From Lewinellaceae bacterium (GTDB lineage Bacteria; Bacteroidota; Bacteroidia; Chitinophagales; Saprospiraceae), in NCBI GenBank assembly GCA_016711435.1, contig JADJSY010000049.1, positions 1 to 48,062 on the forward strand: a stretch of 48,062 nucleotides of DNA, read 5' to 3'. Positions 1 through 8,441 of this stretch are shown in pieces. The notes under the pieces are model-generated. The model saw nothing but the letters and a program-made list of their open reading frames with translations. It was not told the origin of the DNA and made no database searches. Both the position numbers and the translations under genes were made by a program. How positions within the stretch are numbered: position 1 is the first letter of the stretch; each line of letters opens with the position of its first letter.

Positions 1-1
1 G

Positions 2-136
2 GCACGAGTAACCGAAGGAAAATCCCGGTTCCAGATTCGCCTCCACCCTGCTGGCCCATCTGATGGAGACAATCAGGCTGACTATATGTCCTGCAATGCA
101 GGCTCTGTCACCCTGACAATCACTTACAACCCATAG
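2..136 (+). CDS. C-terminal end of an unidentified gene (5' truncated by window edge)
   Basis: An open frame enters from the left edge and ends at TAG 134-136, giving about 44 residues that end in TLTITYNP. A hairpin with a short T-rich tail follows at 155-180, so this looks like a real gene end. The remnant alternates polar and hydrophobic residues like a beta-sandwich end, and four secreted NBR1-domain lipoproteins follow on the same strand, so it may belong to the same exported family. That is inference; too little remains to name it. Confidence 0.5.
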   Translation, partial: ARVTEGKSRFQIRLHPAGPSDGDNQADYMSCNAGSVTLTITYNP

Positions 137-154
137 ATTAGCAACCATTAATAC

Positions 155-185
155 AGAATGCCCGGTTTTCCGGGCGTTCTCATTT
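155..185 (+). terminator. Rho-independent-type hairpin after the truncated first gene
   Basis: AGAATGCCCGG (155-165) pairs with CCGGGCGTTCT (170-180) across a TTTT loop, with one G-T pair. A short T-containing stretch follows. It lies between the stop at 136 and the next start at 222. Confidence 0.6.
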
Positions 186-190
186 AACAG

Positions 191-196
191 TATAAT
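191..196 (+). promoter_or_regulatory. Candidate -10 box for the first lipoprotein gene
   Basis: A perfect TATAAT sits 26 bases before the ATG at 222 and just after a terminator-like hairpin, where a promoter would be expected. No convincing -35 box is visible at the right spacing, since that position falls in the hairpin. An AAGGA ribosome site precedes the ATG. Confidence 0.4.
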
Positions 197-221
197 AATT
201 TCCGTATATGAAAGGAAAAAA

Positions 222-1172
222 ATGACCCGATCAATAAAATATTTGCTCTTCAGCATCACCGTAATTACAAGCCTGCTCCTCACCTCCTGCGGCGCTGGCA
301 CCCCCACAGAAGATCCACAGATAATCATTCAGACTTCTGTAGCAGAGACTGTTGCCGCGAAGAATACGATTGAAGTTCCTGCTACTGAAACTCCCTCCGC
401 TGCAGCCATCCCAACCAAGACACCCTTCCAACAAATTACGCTTGCGCCAACACTTCTTCCCACGGCAACATCACCGGCCGTCTCATCCTTTTCACAATGC
501 GCCAGCGCAAGCCTGAAAAGCGAAAACATTGTGGACGGCACGATCTTCAAACCCGGCGAACAATTCACCAAAACCTGGGAGATCACCAATACCAGCACCT
601 GCGCCTGGGACACCAGCTACAAGATCGTTTTTTGGGATGGTGATCTTCTCGGCGGCGCATATGTTTACAACCTCCCACAAGCCGTTGGCCCCGGGCAAAC
701 CGTACCCATATCCCTAATATTGACCACACCCGCCACAGACGGAACCTATCATTCCGAATGGAAGCTCCAAACACCAGATAATATCAATTTCGGCGTAGGC
801 TATTTGAATGCAGCTTTTTGGACAGAGATCGCTGTCTCTTCGGCAGAAAAACCAAAGTACGGCATCGCATCGGTTGTAACAAGCTATACTCGTGACCCAA
901 AGACAGGCTGCCCCGCCAACACATTGATCACTGTATACGCCACGGTTGCAACGAACGGGCCATTGGAATTTACATACCGATGGGAGCATAAAGACGGCGG
1001 CGGAATTAAGGCCCCAAAAACAGTTACCGTGAAAAGTGCAACTACAAAAACTTTTACCGATACATGGATGTTTGGACGCGCAAATACTCAGGGCCCAAAA
1101 TGGATAGCTTTTGTGATCACAGAACCGATCCAGGAACGGTACCAGGTAGACTTTGAATTCGTGTGCCCATAA
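222..1172 (+). CDS. NBR1 Ig-like domain lipoprotein
   Basis: A 316-residue exported lipoprotein. Residues 1-23 form a lipoprotein signal ending in the lipobox LLTSC, with Cys23 as predicted lipid anchor. A Thr/Pro-rich stalk covers about 26-90. An NBR1-type Ig-like domain follows at about 95-205, recognised by FTKTWEITNTSTCAWD and a GYLNAAFW-type ending. A second beta-rich part occupies about 210-316. The family is common in Anaerolineae, where the domain is taken to be a surface beta-sandwich of unknown ligand. It is the first of four tandem relatives; its own terminator follows at 1187. The binding partner cannot be told from sequence. Confidence 0.85.
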   Translation: MTRSIKYLLFSITVITSLLLTSCGAGTPTEDPQIIIQTSVAETVAAKNTIEVPATETPSAAAIPTKTPFQQITLAPTLLPTATSPAVSSFSQCASASLKSENIVDGTIFKPGEQFTKTWEITNTSTCAWDTSYKIVFWDGDLLGGAYVYNLPQAVGPGQTVPISLILTTPATDGTYHSEWKLQTPDNINFGVGYLNAAFWTEIAVSSAEKPKYGIASVVTSYTRDPKTGCPANTLITVYATVATNGPLEFTYRWEHKDGGGIKAPKTVTVKSATTKTFTDTWMFGRANTQGPKWIAFVITEPIQERYQVDFEFVCP

Positions 1173-1186
1173 ATAAAACTGTAAAA

Positions 1187-1221
1187 CAAGAAGCCGGGCC
1201 GCTCCCGGCTTCTTGTTTTTT
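1187..1221 (+). terminator. Strong intrinsic terminator after the first lipoprotein gene
   Basis: CAAGAAGCCGGG (1187-1198) pairs perfectly with CCCGGCTTCTTG (1204-1215) across a five-base loop, followed by six T (1216-1221). The arms are 12 bp and GC-rich. It separates the first lipoprotein gene from the next start at 1280. Confidence 0.9.
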
Positions 1222-1279
1222 GGGGAACTGATCTTGCATACCCTTCGTCTTTACTTAACGGAAAATCAACGGAGGACCC

Positions 1280-2563
1280 ATGTTATCTAGAAAATCGACC
1301 CTGCTTCTTTCAATTATTGTTATCCTGATCGCCCAACTGGCATGTAACATCCCCGGGAATACGGCAACACCGGATACATTCGCCACCCTAAATGGACTAT
1401 ACACCGCCTCAGCCCTGACCCTGGAAGCTGGCGGCACACCAAACGGCCTGACAGCCACCCGGGCCTGCCCCCTGCCAACCACCACGCTCGGCACTTCTCT
1501 CACAGCCACGAAAACTGCCCTTTCCGGGGGATCAGTTTCCCCGTCCAGGTGTGATGCGGCGCAATTTCTGGCCGACGTCACCTATGCGGATGGAAGCATC
1601 GTGCCAAGGAACAACACGTTCGTCAAAATCTGGCGCATCAAAAATATTGGCACCTGCACATGGACGACATCCTACGCTCTCGTGTTTACCGGCGGAGATG
1701 CCATGAGCGGCCCATCTGCTGTGACGCTGGCGGGGACGGTCAACCCGGGCCAATACATCGAAGTCCCCGTCACCTTTACCGCGCCAAGCAAGGATGGAAA
1801 TTACCGCGGCTATTGGAAATTACGCAACGCCGCCGGAACTTTATTTGGCATTGGTAATTCCGCAGACACAGCCATGTGGGTGGATATCAAGGTAACAGGG
1901 CCATCCTATGTGGCTTATGATTTTGCGAACAATTCTTGCAGCGCCGAATGGACCAATGGCAGCAACACACTTCCCTGCCCGGGAACAGACGGTGACCCAA
2001 AGGGATTTGTCATGAAGTTGAATGCGCCCAGAATGGAAGATGGCTCAACCGAGAATGAGCCCGGCCTGCTGACCTATCCGCAGGACAAACGCGATGGTTT
2101 TATCAGCGGACAATTCCCTGCCATTACGGTGCAGTCTGGAGACCGCTTTCGAGCCATGGTCAATTGTCAATATGAGGCAAAAAAATGCAGTGTAATCTTC
2201 CGGTTGGATTATAAAGTTAATGGAAACACAAAAACGCTGGCAACCTGGCAGGAAGTGTACGAAGGCAATTACTACCCCGTTGACCTGGATCTAAGCAGCC
2301 TGGCCGGGCAGTCCGTGAAATTCATCCTGACGGTGAGCGCAAACGGCGGAAATAATAATGATTACGCCATCTGGCTGAACCCGCATATTATCCGTCAGGG
2401 AAACCCGCCGCCCACTTCGGCCCCATCCCAAACACCAACAGGGACGTTGACGCCCACGATAACCCCCACATCCACGAGCACGAACACGGCAACTTCCACG
2501 CCTACCCCTACCGCCACACAGACGGAAACCGCCACCCCCACAGCCACACTCCCTTCTCCATAA
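1280..2563 (+). CDS. NBR1 Ig-like domain lipoprotein with extra beta domain and Thr/Pro tail
   Basis: A 427-residue lipoprotein. The signal ends in the lipobox AQLAC (Cys22). A stalk follows, then an NBR1 Ig-like domain at about 95-200 (KIWRIKNIGTCTW, later YWKLRNAAG). A further domain at about 205-370 contains paired cysteines and looks like a beta-sandwich (ending near NDYAIWLNPHI). The last 50 or so residues are almost pure Thr/Pro/Ser/Ala. Unlike its neighbours, the low-complexity part lies at both ends, so the extra domain may be held away from the membrane. An AGGA ribosome site precedes ATG 1280. The extra domain could bind carbohydrate, but no family signature is certain. Confidence 0.83.
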   Translation: MLSRKSTLLLSIIVILIAQLACNIPGNTATPDTFATLNGLYTASALTLEAGGTPNGLTATRACPLPTTTLGTSLTATKTALSGGSVSPSRCDAAQFLADVTYADGSIVPRNNTFVKIWRIKNIGTCTWTTSYALVFTGGDAMSGPSAVTLAGTVNPGQYIEVPVTFTAPSKDGNYRGYWKLRNAAGTLFGIGNSADTAMWVDIKVTGPSYVAYDFANNSCSAEWTNGSNTLPCPGTDGDPKGFVMKLNAPRMEDGSTENEPGLLTYPQDKRDGFISGQFPAITVQSGDRFRAMVNCQYEAKKCSVIFRLDYKVNGNTKTLATWQEVYEGNYYPVDLDLSSLAGQSVKFILTVSANGGNNNDYAIWLNPHIIRQGNPPPTSAPSQTPTGTLTPTITPTSTSTNTATSTPTPTATQTETATPTATLPSP

Positions 2564-2578
2564 GTGCGTTACATAGTG

Positions 2579-2685
2579 CCCGCGGTCACAAATTGCACTG
2601 TCCAGTGTAGGGCTAAGAAGTACCAGGATCTTCGAACCCACTCCCCCCCATTTTATAAAGGAGAGCAATTTGTGACCGTGGCGGG
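2579..2685. repeat. Long-range inverted repeat in the intergenic region (MITE-like or regulatory)
   Basis: GGTCACAAATTGC at 2584-2596 is repeated perfectly in inverted orientation at 2665-2677. Pairing continues outward to CCCGC / GCGGG (2579-2583 and 2681-2685) with a three-base bulge. The 68 bases between the inner arms hold no open reading frame that resembles a protein. The element fills most of the gap between two lipoprotein genes and ends next to a TATAAT. A small non-autonomous element with terminal inverted repeats is possible, as is an RNA-level regulator. Confidence 0.55.
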
Positions 2686-2691
2686 TATAAT
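2686..2691 (+). promoter_or_regulatory. Candidate -10 box of the third lipoprotein gene
   Basis: A TATAAT directly abuts the inverted repeat and lies 30 bases upstream of the chosen ATG at 2721. No clear -35 element is seen, since that region is in the right arm of the inverted repeat. Confidence 0.4.
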
Positions 2692-2720
2692 AAAGATAAC
2701 CATTTTTGGAGGCTATGAAT

Positions 2721-3455
2721 ATGATCTCTCGCAAGTCAATTTGGCTGGCAGGCACAATGTTATTGGGGATTATCCTAAGCGCATGTACCTTGGGAGCCAC
2801 TCCACCGCCTACCCAGGATCCTGGCGCGATCCAAACGCAGGCTTTTAGCGTTGTTCTCACCCAGGCTGCGCTGGGCCAGACCCAAACCGCGCAGGCGATT
2901 CCCCCCACCGCCCAGCCAACAAACACCCAGCAACCCACAGCCACACTTGGCTCAATTCCCACTGCCGCATTATTGGGCACCAATACACCATTTGCATTTA
3001 ACACCCAACAGCCAGGGCTTACCCCTTTGGCGCTGCCATCCACTGCACCGACCGCCGGTGCCTATTCCACTCTGCCAACTCAAAATGGCTGTAATAATGG
3101 CGTGTTTATCAGCGAATCAGAACCCCTGGACGGAGCCTTCCTGCGGGCTGGCAAGGAATTGATAAAAACTTTTGAATTGCTAAATACAGGAACCTGCTCC
3201 TGGGATGAAGGCTACTCATTCTCCTTCCGTCCGGAATATTCAAGCAGCCCGGAAGGCGCTGTCCTTGGATACTTCGGAAAAGATCAATTTATACTCAGCA
3301 CAAGCCAAATAAAACCCGGTCAAACCGGCGTTTTCAAGATCAATTTTACAGTACCAAAAAAATTGGGCGAGTATGTTTGGGCTTGGAAATTAAAGGATGA
3401 CGCTGGCAACCTGTTTGGCTCGCTTGTCTTCATGAAGTTCACTTCCGAGGAATAA
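2721..3455 (+). CDS. NBR1 Ig-like domain lipoprotein
   Basis: Start chosen at ATG 2721 because GGAGG at 2708-2712 lies eight bases before it, while the earlier ATG at 2715 is too close. The 244-residue product has a lipoprotein signal with lipobox LSAC (Cys22). A Gln/Thr/Pro-rich stalk runs from about 25 to 115. The C-terminal NBR1-type Ig domain has ELIKTFELLNTGTCSWDEGY and ends with VWAWKLKDDAGNLFG. It is a compact version of the family, with one domain only. It is followed at 15 bases by another member, so the two are probably co-transcribed. Confidence 0.83.
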   Translation: MISRKSIWLAGTMLLGIILSACTLGATPPPTQDPGAIQTQAFSVVLTQAALGQTQTAQAIPPTAQPTNTQQPTATLGSIPTAALLGTNTPFAFNTQQPGLTPLALPSTAPTAGAYSTLPTQNGCNNGVFISESEPLDGAFLRAGKELIKTFELLNTGTCSWDEGYSFSFRPEYSSSPEGAVLGYFGKDQFILSTSQIKPGQTGVFKINFTVPKKLGEYVWAWKLKDDAGNLFGSLVFMKFTSEE

Positions 3456-3470
3456 TAAGAGAGGATTCCC

Positions 3471-4088
3471 ATGAAAGCCAAAGTGTCCATCTTCGTACTA
3501 TTAACTGCTCTACTACTTGCCGCCTGTGCGCCCGCCACACCCATCGAACCAACGCCCGATGTTCTGGCGATCCGTACTTCTGCGGCTAATACTGTTGTGG
3601 CCGAATTCACATTGACAGCAGCCATGTTACCCACAAACACACCCCTGCCGCCCACCGAAACACCCACTCCCGAAGCCCCAACAGCAACGCCTACCACCGC
3701 CTTCACAACAGACCCAACTCTGATCGCACTTGGCACACCGGGCGAATTATGTGATGACTTCTCCTTCGACCTCGCCACAGTGGATGTCACCATTCTCGAC
3801 GGCTCCCCCATGACCCCCGGACAGGAATTTGTAAAAACCTGGAAGATCAAGAACACCGGAAACTGCTCCTGGGGTGACGGCTACAGCCTGACCTACTCCT
3901 ACGGAGAAAGAATGGACGGTGTACCAGTTCCGATCGGCACCGTTGTTCAGACAGATCAGGAAGTGGATGTGTCTGTAAACTTCAAAGCGCCTACCGCCAT
4001 CGGCGAATACACAAGCGCATGGCAAATGACAAATGCCCAAGGCATACCGTTCGGAAAAGTTGTCTTCGTAAAAATCGTCGTTCAGTAA
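3471..4088 (+). CDS. NBR1 Ig-like domain lipoprotein
   Basis: A 205-residue lipoprotein with lipobox LAAC (Cys19), a Thr/Pro-rich stalk at about 22-85, and one C-terminal NBR1 Ig domain (EFVKTWKIKNTGNCSWGDGY). An AGAGG ribosome site precedes ATG 3471. It is the fourth of the array and shares layout and domain ending with the gene before it, so the two look like products of tandem duplication. The stop at 4086-4088 is followed after one base by the TTG start of queG, so they may share a transcript although the functions look unrelated. Confidence 0.83.
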   Translation: MKAKVSIFVLLTALLLAACAPATPIEPTPDVLAIRTSAANTVVAEFTLTAAMLPTNTPLPPTETPTPEAPTATPTTAFTTDPTLIALGTPGELCDDFSFDLATVDVTILDGSPMTPGQEFVKTWKIKNTGNCSWGDGYSLTYSYGERMDGVPVPIGTVVQTDQEVDVSVNFKAPTAIGEYTSAWQMTNAQGIPFGKVVFVKIVVQ

Positions 4089-4089
4089 G

Positions 4090-5138
4090 TTGACAGCACT
4101 AAAACAAGCCATCAAAGAAAAAGCGCGCCAGCTGGGATTCGTCCTGGCTGGCGTTACTTCTTCTGAGCCGCTTCAAAATTACAACATTTTTGAAAACTGG
4201 CTCGAACAGAACAAACATGGCAGCATGCAGTATCTTGCCGAAGAACGCAGCCGCATCCGCCGCGCGGACCCCAAACAAATACTCCCCGAATGTAAATCCA
4301 TTCTCGTCCTCGCCTTGCCATACCAACCTGTAACCTTCAACCTTCAACCTTCAACCCTTCGTATTTCCTCCTACGCCCTCGGCGATGACTACCACGATAT
4401 CATCCCCCGCCGCCTAAAACAAATTATCGAATTCATTGAAGAACAAATCGGGCATCCCATCCCCAACCGCTATTACACAGACACCGGCCCCATCCTCGAA
4501 CGCGAACTCGCTCAACGCGCCGGCCTCGGTTGGATCGGCAAAAATTCCATGCTCATCAACCCGCAGGCAGGCTCCACTTTTTTTCTTGCAGAAATTCTGC
4601 TCGGCATCGAACTCGAACCAGACGACCCCTTCCCCACCGACCATTGCGGCACCTGCACACGCTGCCTCAGCGCCTGCCCCACCCAATGCATCCTTCCAGA
4701 CCGCACCATTGACGCGCGCCGCTGCATCTCCTACCTCACCATCGAACTCAAAGATGAAATCCCTGAAAACCTGCGTCCGCAAATGGGAGATTGGATTTTC
4801 GGCTGCGACATCTGTCAGCAGGTCTGCCCGTGGAATCGATTCTCCCTCCCGGCTGATCCTGCCTTTGAGCCGAAAATCCCGCTTCCTGTCTTAATCTCAG
4901 ACCTGACTCTGTCACCCGTTGAGTTTAATCAACGCTTCAAGAAAAGTCCCATCAAACGCGCCAAACGCCGCGGCTATCTCCGAAATTTATCCGTGGCTAT
5001 TGGGAACAATGGCAACGAAAAAGATATTCCCTCCTCGAACAAGCCGCGCAGGATGATGAGCCGTTGGTCAAATCTCATGCACAATGGGCAATAAAAAATA
5101 TAACAAAACAATCCAGGAAAGATAACATAAACACATGA
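4090..5138 (+). CDS. queG: Epoxyqueuosine reductase QueG (frameshifted near its 3' end)
   Basis: QueG reduces epoxyqueuosine in tRNA to queuosine, the last step of queuosine synthesis, using cobalamin and two [4Fe-4S] clusters. The first cluster motif HCGTCTRCLSACP lies at about residue 184 and the second, CDICQQVCPWN, at about 238; the DUF1730 region precedes them. The uninterrupted frame runs to 5094 but ends in unrelated residues. Adding one C in the CCC near 5030 restores a HEAT-like tail (LLEQAAQDDEPLVKSHAQWAI) and moves the stop to TGA 5136-5138, which overlaps the rdgB ATG as ATGA. The start is TTG 4090, one base after the previous stop, with no strong ribosome site. A heptamer repeat lies inside the gene (4332-4360). 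Confidence 0.9.
4332..4360 (+). repeat. Heptamer tandem repeat inside queG
   Basis: Three perfect AACCTTC units (4332-4352) and a fourth eight-base variant AACCCTTC. They encode TFNLQPST between the early beta strand and the YALGDDYHD motif of QueG. The same seven-base style recurs between genes elsewhere in the window. Confidence 0.8.
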
Positions 5139-5731
5139 ACAAACTTCTTATTGCAACCAACAACAAGGGAAAAGTAAAAGAGTTACAAGAACTTCTAAAA
5201 GATACTGGCCTTCAACTCGTCACTCCGGCAGACATCCATTTGATCCTTGATGTCGAGGAAGACGGCAAGGATTATGCCGAGAATGCCAGCAAAAAGCAAT
5301 CGCTTTTGCCACCGCCAGCGGGCTTATCTCTCTAGCCGATGACTCTGGTTTGGAAGTAGACGAGCTCGGCGGTGCCCGGGCTTTACTCTGCGCGTTATTC
5401 TCCCAAACCCGGCGCAGATGATGCAGATCGCCGCGGCTTTCTTTTGCAGAATCTAAAAGACAAGCCGCGCCCGTGGAAGGCACATTTCCATGCCACGATC
5501 GCGATTGCACAGCCATCCGGCGAAGTGCAGGTTGTTGAGGGGAATTGCTTCGGCGAGATCATCCCTGATGAGCGCGGTACTGGCGGCTTCGGGTACGACC
5601 CGATCTTCCTCCTGCCCGAATTAAATCAAACCATGGCCGAGTTGGGCATGGAACACAAAAACCGCCTCAGCCATCGTGCGCTTGGGGTTATGAATGCAAT
5701 ACCGATATTGAAGAAGTTATTTGGGGGGTAA
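5135..5731 (+). CDS. rdgB: RdgB/HAM1-family XTP/dITP pyrophosphatase (three small frameshifts)
   Basis: This family hydrolyses non-canonical purine triphosphates (XTP, dITP, ITP) to monophosphates, keeping them out of DNA and RNA. The start MNKLLIATNNKGKVKE is the family N-terminus. LADDSGLEVDELGGAPG with Asp-Asp-Ser, then YSARYS and FGYDPIF, are the substrate and metal motifs. The reading is broken: a base is missing after AAAAAG near 5297, and two are missing in CCCGGG near 5377, so the end returns to the starting frame. Repaired, it is about 199 residues, the normal length. It starts inside the repaired queG stop (ATGA). Confidence 0.9.
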
Positions 5732-6579
5732 TGTATCAGAGGAGGATTCTGCCCGTTGGACAGGATCAACTTCCGCATTGGGAATGAGGCGCGGCTTTGT
5801 CGGCTTTCGGCGGCTTGGAATTCCATCCAGAAATTTTTCAACAGCTCCGCCACTTCATCTGGCTGTTCAAGCATGACCATGTGACCTGCGCCATCCAAAA
5901 TATGCAGTGTGGATTTGGCGATCCCGGCACGCAATAACTCTGAGAAATTTTGGGGTGTCATTTTATCTTCCACGCCGCAGATGATAAGGGTCGGGAGATT
6001 TATCTTTTCAAGCTGTTCGATCACATTGAATTCATTGCAGGCAAGAAAATCACCCAACAGAACAGGCGGACGCATTTTCAACATGCTTTGTTTTGAAAGC
6101 TGAATAAGACTTTGCTGCGCGGTTTCGCTAAAACAATTTACGTTGATCGCATCCACAGCGGATTCAAAGGTGTTTGGGTTTCCCGCAGTTTCGAGAACAG
6201 TTTGAGCAACACGCATCTTTGCGCCGCCACCTAGCAAAGCCAGCGCCTTAACTTTCTTCGGATATTTCAACGCGAGGGTCAGCGCGATGGCGCTGCCCAT
6301 GGATATTCCCACAATGACCGCGGCGCGAATTTTAAGCGACTGCATAAACGCGGCGACATCATCTGCATAGGCTTCAATGGATTGCCTGCCAGTGCCCTCC
6401 GATTGTCCGTGGCCGGGCAGGTCGAGTGCGTGGATGGTTTCGCCTGCCAACCTGCGGATCTGCGGCGGCCAGGATAAATGATTACCGCCCGCACCATGAA
6501 TGAGGATGACGGGCGGGCGATTGAGCTTTGCATCTTCTGCCTCGTGGGCAAAATAATATAGTCCGGCAGATGTTGGCAT
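5626..6579 (-). CDS. Alpha/beta-fold hydrolase
   Basis: A serine hydrolase of the alpha/beta superfamily, substrate unknown. Seen in order: VILIHGAGGNHLSW (oxyanion loop), LDLPGHGQSEG, the nucleophile elbow GISMGS at about residue 93-98, the acid region near CGVEDKMT, and the catalytic histidine in GAGHMVMLEQPDEV. The typical fold ends at about residue 255. The remaining 60 residues look non-native and run antisense through the rdgB end, so a frameshift near 5830 is suspected; another frame gives a Pro/Lys-rich tail ending at 5717, just overlapping the rdgB stop. Its ATG overlaps the kinase stop by one base (TAATG), so the two are coupled. Confidence 0.82.
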   Translation of the reverse strand: MPTSAGLYYFAHEAEDAKLNRPPVILIHGAGGNHLSWPPQIRRLAGETIHALDLPGHGQSEGTGRQSIEAYADDVAAFMQSLKIRAAVIVGISMGSAIALTLALKYPKKVKALALLGGGAKMRVAQTVLETAGNPNTFESAVDAINVNCFSETAQQSLIQLSKQSMLKMRPPVLLGDFLACNEFNVIEQLEKINLPTLIICGVEDKMTPQNFSELLRAGIAKSTLHILDGAGHMVMLEQPDEVAELLKNFWMEFQAAESRQSRASFPMRKLILSNGQNPPLIHYPPNNFFNIGIAFITPSARWLRRFLCSMPNSAMV

Positions 6580-8352
6580 TATTTACTTTTTACTCTTGGG
6601 ATTGTATGTTGAGGGTGATGCAAGCGGTCTGCGGCGTCTTCGCTGAGGGGAATGTACACTTGCACTTTGGTGCCTTTTCCAGGAGCAGAGTCAATTTGCA
6701 AGAGGCCGTTCACAAGCTCGGCGCGTTCGCGCAGGTTGACCATGCCGAGGCTGGAGTTGCTGCGTTTGTCGTAGGATTGTGACATGGCCTTCACATCAAA
6801 ACCCAAGCCATTGTCGTTGATCTCCAGCAGGGCAATACCAACATCCATCTGGCTGAGACGCACGGTGATGGCTTCAGCAGCGGCATGTTTGCGGGCATTG
6901 TTCACCGCCTCTTCGATAATGTAAAAGATCACGCCCTGCTTGCCCATTTCCAATTGACTGGTAATGCGTTCATCGATGCTGACCACTACTTTTTGAGAGA
7001 AGGTCTCCAGCATTTTATCTGACATGGATTGCACGGCAGCAGTCAACCCTTGAGATTCAAGAATGAGTGGGCGCAGGGTGAAGAGCATGTGGCGGATTTC
7101 TTTGGTGGTGCGATGTGCGAGTTCCTCCAGTTTGACGATCTCTTCGGTGGCGGCTTTTACATCCTTCGTCAACATGCGGCGGGTAATGTTTAGGCGCATC
7201 GCGATCGCCGCAACAGACTGGGTGGGGCCATCGTGCAGGTCGCGCGCCAGTTTCTTGCGCGCTTCTTCGTGGACTTCCACCATGCGTTCCTTTTCCTCCA
7301 CCAGATCTTGATAGAGACGCGCATTTTGGATGGCGATGACCGCCTGCCTGCCGATGATATCGAGCAGCTTCAATCGATCTGAATTAAAGTAATCGGAGTC
7401 TGGATGAGCGAACAAGCAGAACTCCATACACATTGAACCCGCTGCGCAGTGGGAAGCAGTATCCGCTGGTGCAATTTCGGAGCGCGATCACCCGCCCAAG
7501 TTCATGGTCATAACCGATATCTTTGAAGGTGATCGGTTCGCCTTCATCCAGCGCTTTTTTGAGGATGCCTTCCGACCCTTCAAAAGTGAGGCGCATATCC
7601 GCGCTGGTAAAACGCCTTGCAGAACCGATGCGCAGCTTTCCGCCGTTGAACAACATCACCACCCCAACAAGCGGGTCACTGACCAGTTGTTCTGGATCGG
7701 GGTTGAGGGCGGCTGCGCCCATATCCAAAGCGGAGTCGAGCACGCGCTTATAACTTAATGTGGAGGAAAGGGTGGAGGTCAGTTCGTAAATGGCGCGCAG
7801 GCGTTCGTTTTGGATGGCACGCTTCTTCTCCTCCGCATCCATCCACAAGCTGCGGTTTTTGCGCATGTGTTCCATCATGCGGCGACCAAGGAATCCAAAC
7901 ACAAAACTTAGGCTAACCAGAATGACAGAGATGAGAATGGAGATCGACAAGTCTCCATCTGTTTGATAACCCAAATACAGGATAAGGCTGGAAAATAATA
8001 ACGAAACAGCCACTCCCCCAAATACTTCGAAATAGATAGAGCCAGTCAGGATGGGCAGCAATCCCGCCCAAAATGCGGGGCCATGCAAGCCGCCCTGCAC
8101 CAAAAAAAATGCACCGGTCAAAACCAGGTCCACAGCGATGTTTAGGCGGCGGTGGAGTTGAAGGCGCAAATTCAAACTCGTCATGGCAGTCATGGCGAGA
8201 TTCCAAAGGATTAACAATCCCAAAGGCCAGGTAGTGCCAACATCCAGTCCATTTCCCAAGCCAAGTGACACGACCAGGCCGACCAGCATGATCCAGCGTA
8301 GTGAGATGGCAAACCAGTCTGCCATGTAGGGAGTGTCATATTTACGCATCAT
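6579..8352 (-). CDS. Membrane sensor histidine kinase with GAF domain, HisKA_3 type (one frameshift)
   Basis: A two-component kinase of the NarL-partner (HisKA_3) class. About six membrane helices fill residues 15-165, then a short coil, a GAF domain at about 190-350, the phosphoacceptor motif LARDLHDGPTQSV (His near 370), and a HATPase_c domain with EEAVNNARKHA (N box) and DNGLGFD (G1). The frame breaks near 7413: one extra G lies between VYGVLL and FAHPDSDYF inside the GAF domain. Rejoined it is about 590 residues. No response regulator lies beside it. A promoter-like sequence at 8361-8389 precedes the start. It is coupled to the hydrolase gene, so the hydrolase may act in the same response. 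Confidence 0.88.
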
Positions 8353-8360
8353 AGACCCTT

Positions 8361-8389
8361 ATCATAACGAAAAAACCGAAAGCAAGCAA
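8361..8389 (-). promoter_or_regulatory. Candidate sigma-70-type promoter of the kinase-hydrolase operon
   Basis: On the minus strand TTGCTT (8384-8389) and TATGAT (8361-8366) are separated by exactly 17 bases. The ATG at 8352 begins only eight bases after the -10 box, so the transcript would be leaderless or nearly so. Confidence 0.4.
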
Positions 8390-8441
8390 CTGCTGGGAAG
8401 TTACAGGTAAATTACACCTGACCTCCAAAATATTTTTTAGG

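Noticed and set aside
2620..2645. Sequence resembling a tRNA T-arm (GGGTTCGAAG on the minus strand)
   Set aside because: The flanking bases do not pair as a T stem, and no anticodon arm or acceptor stem is found around it.
5626..5830. A native 60-residue C-terminal extension of the alpha/beta hydrolase
   Set aside because: The catalytic His is already passed, the residues are antisense to rdgB, and an alternative frame gives a tail ending right at the rdgB stop; a frameshift is more likely.
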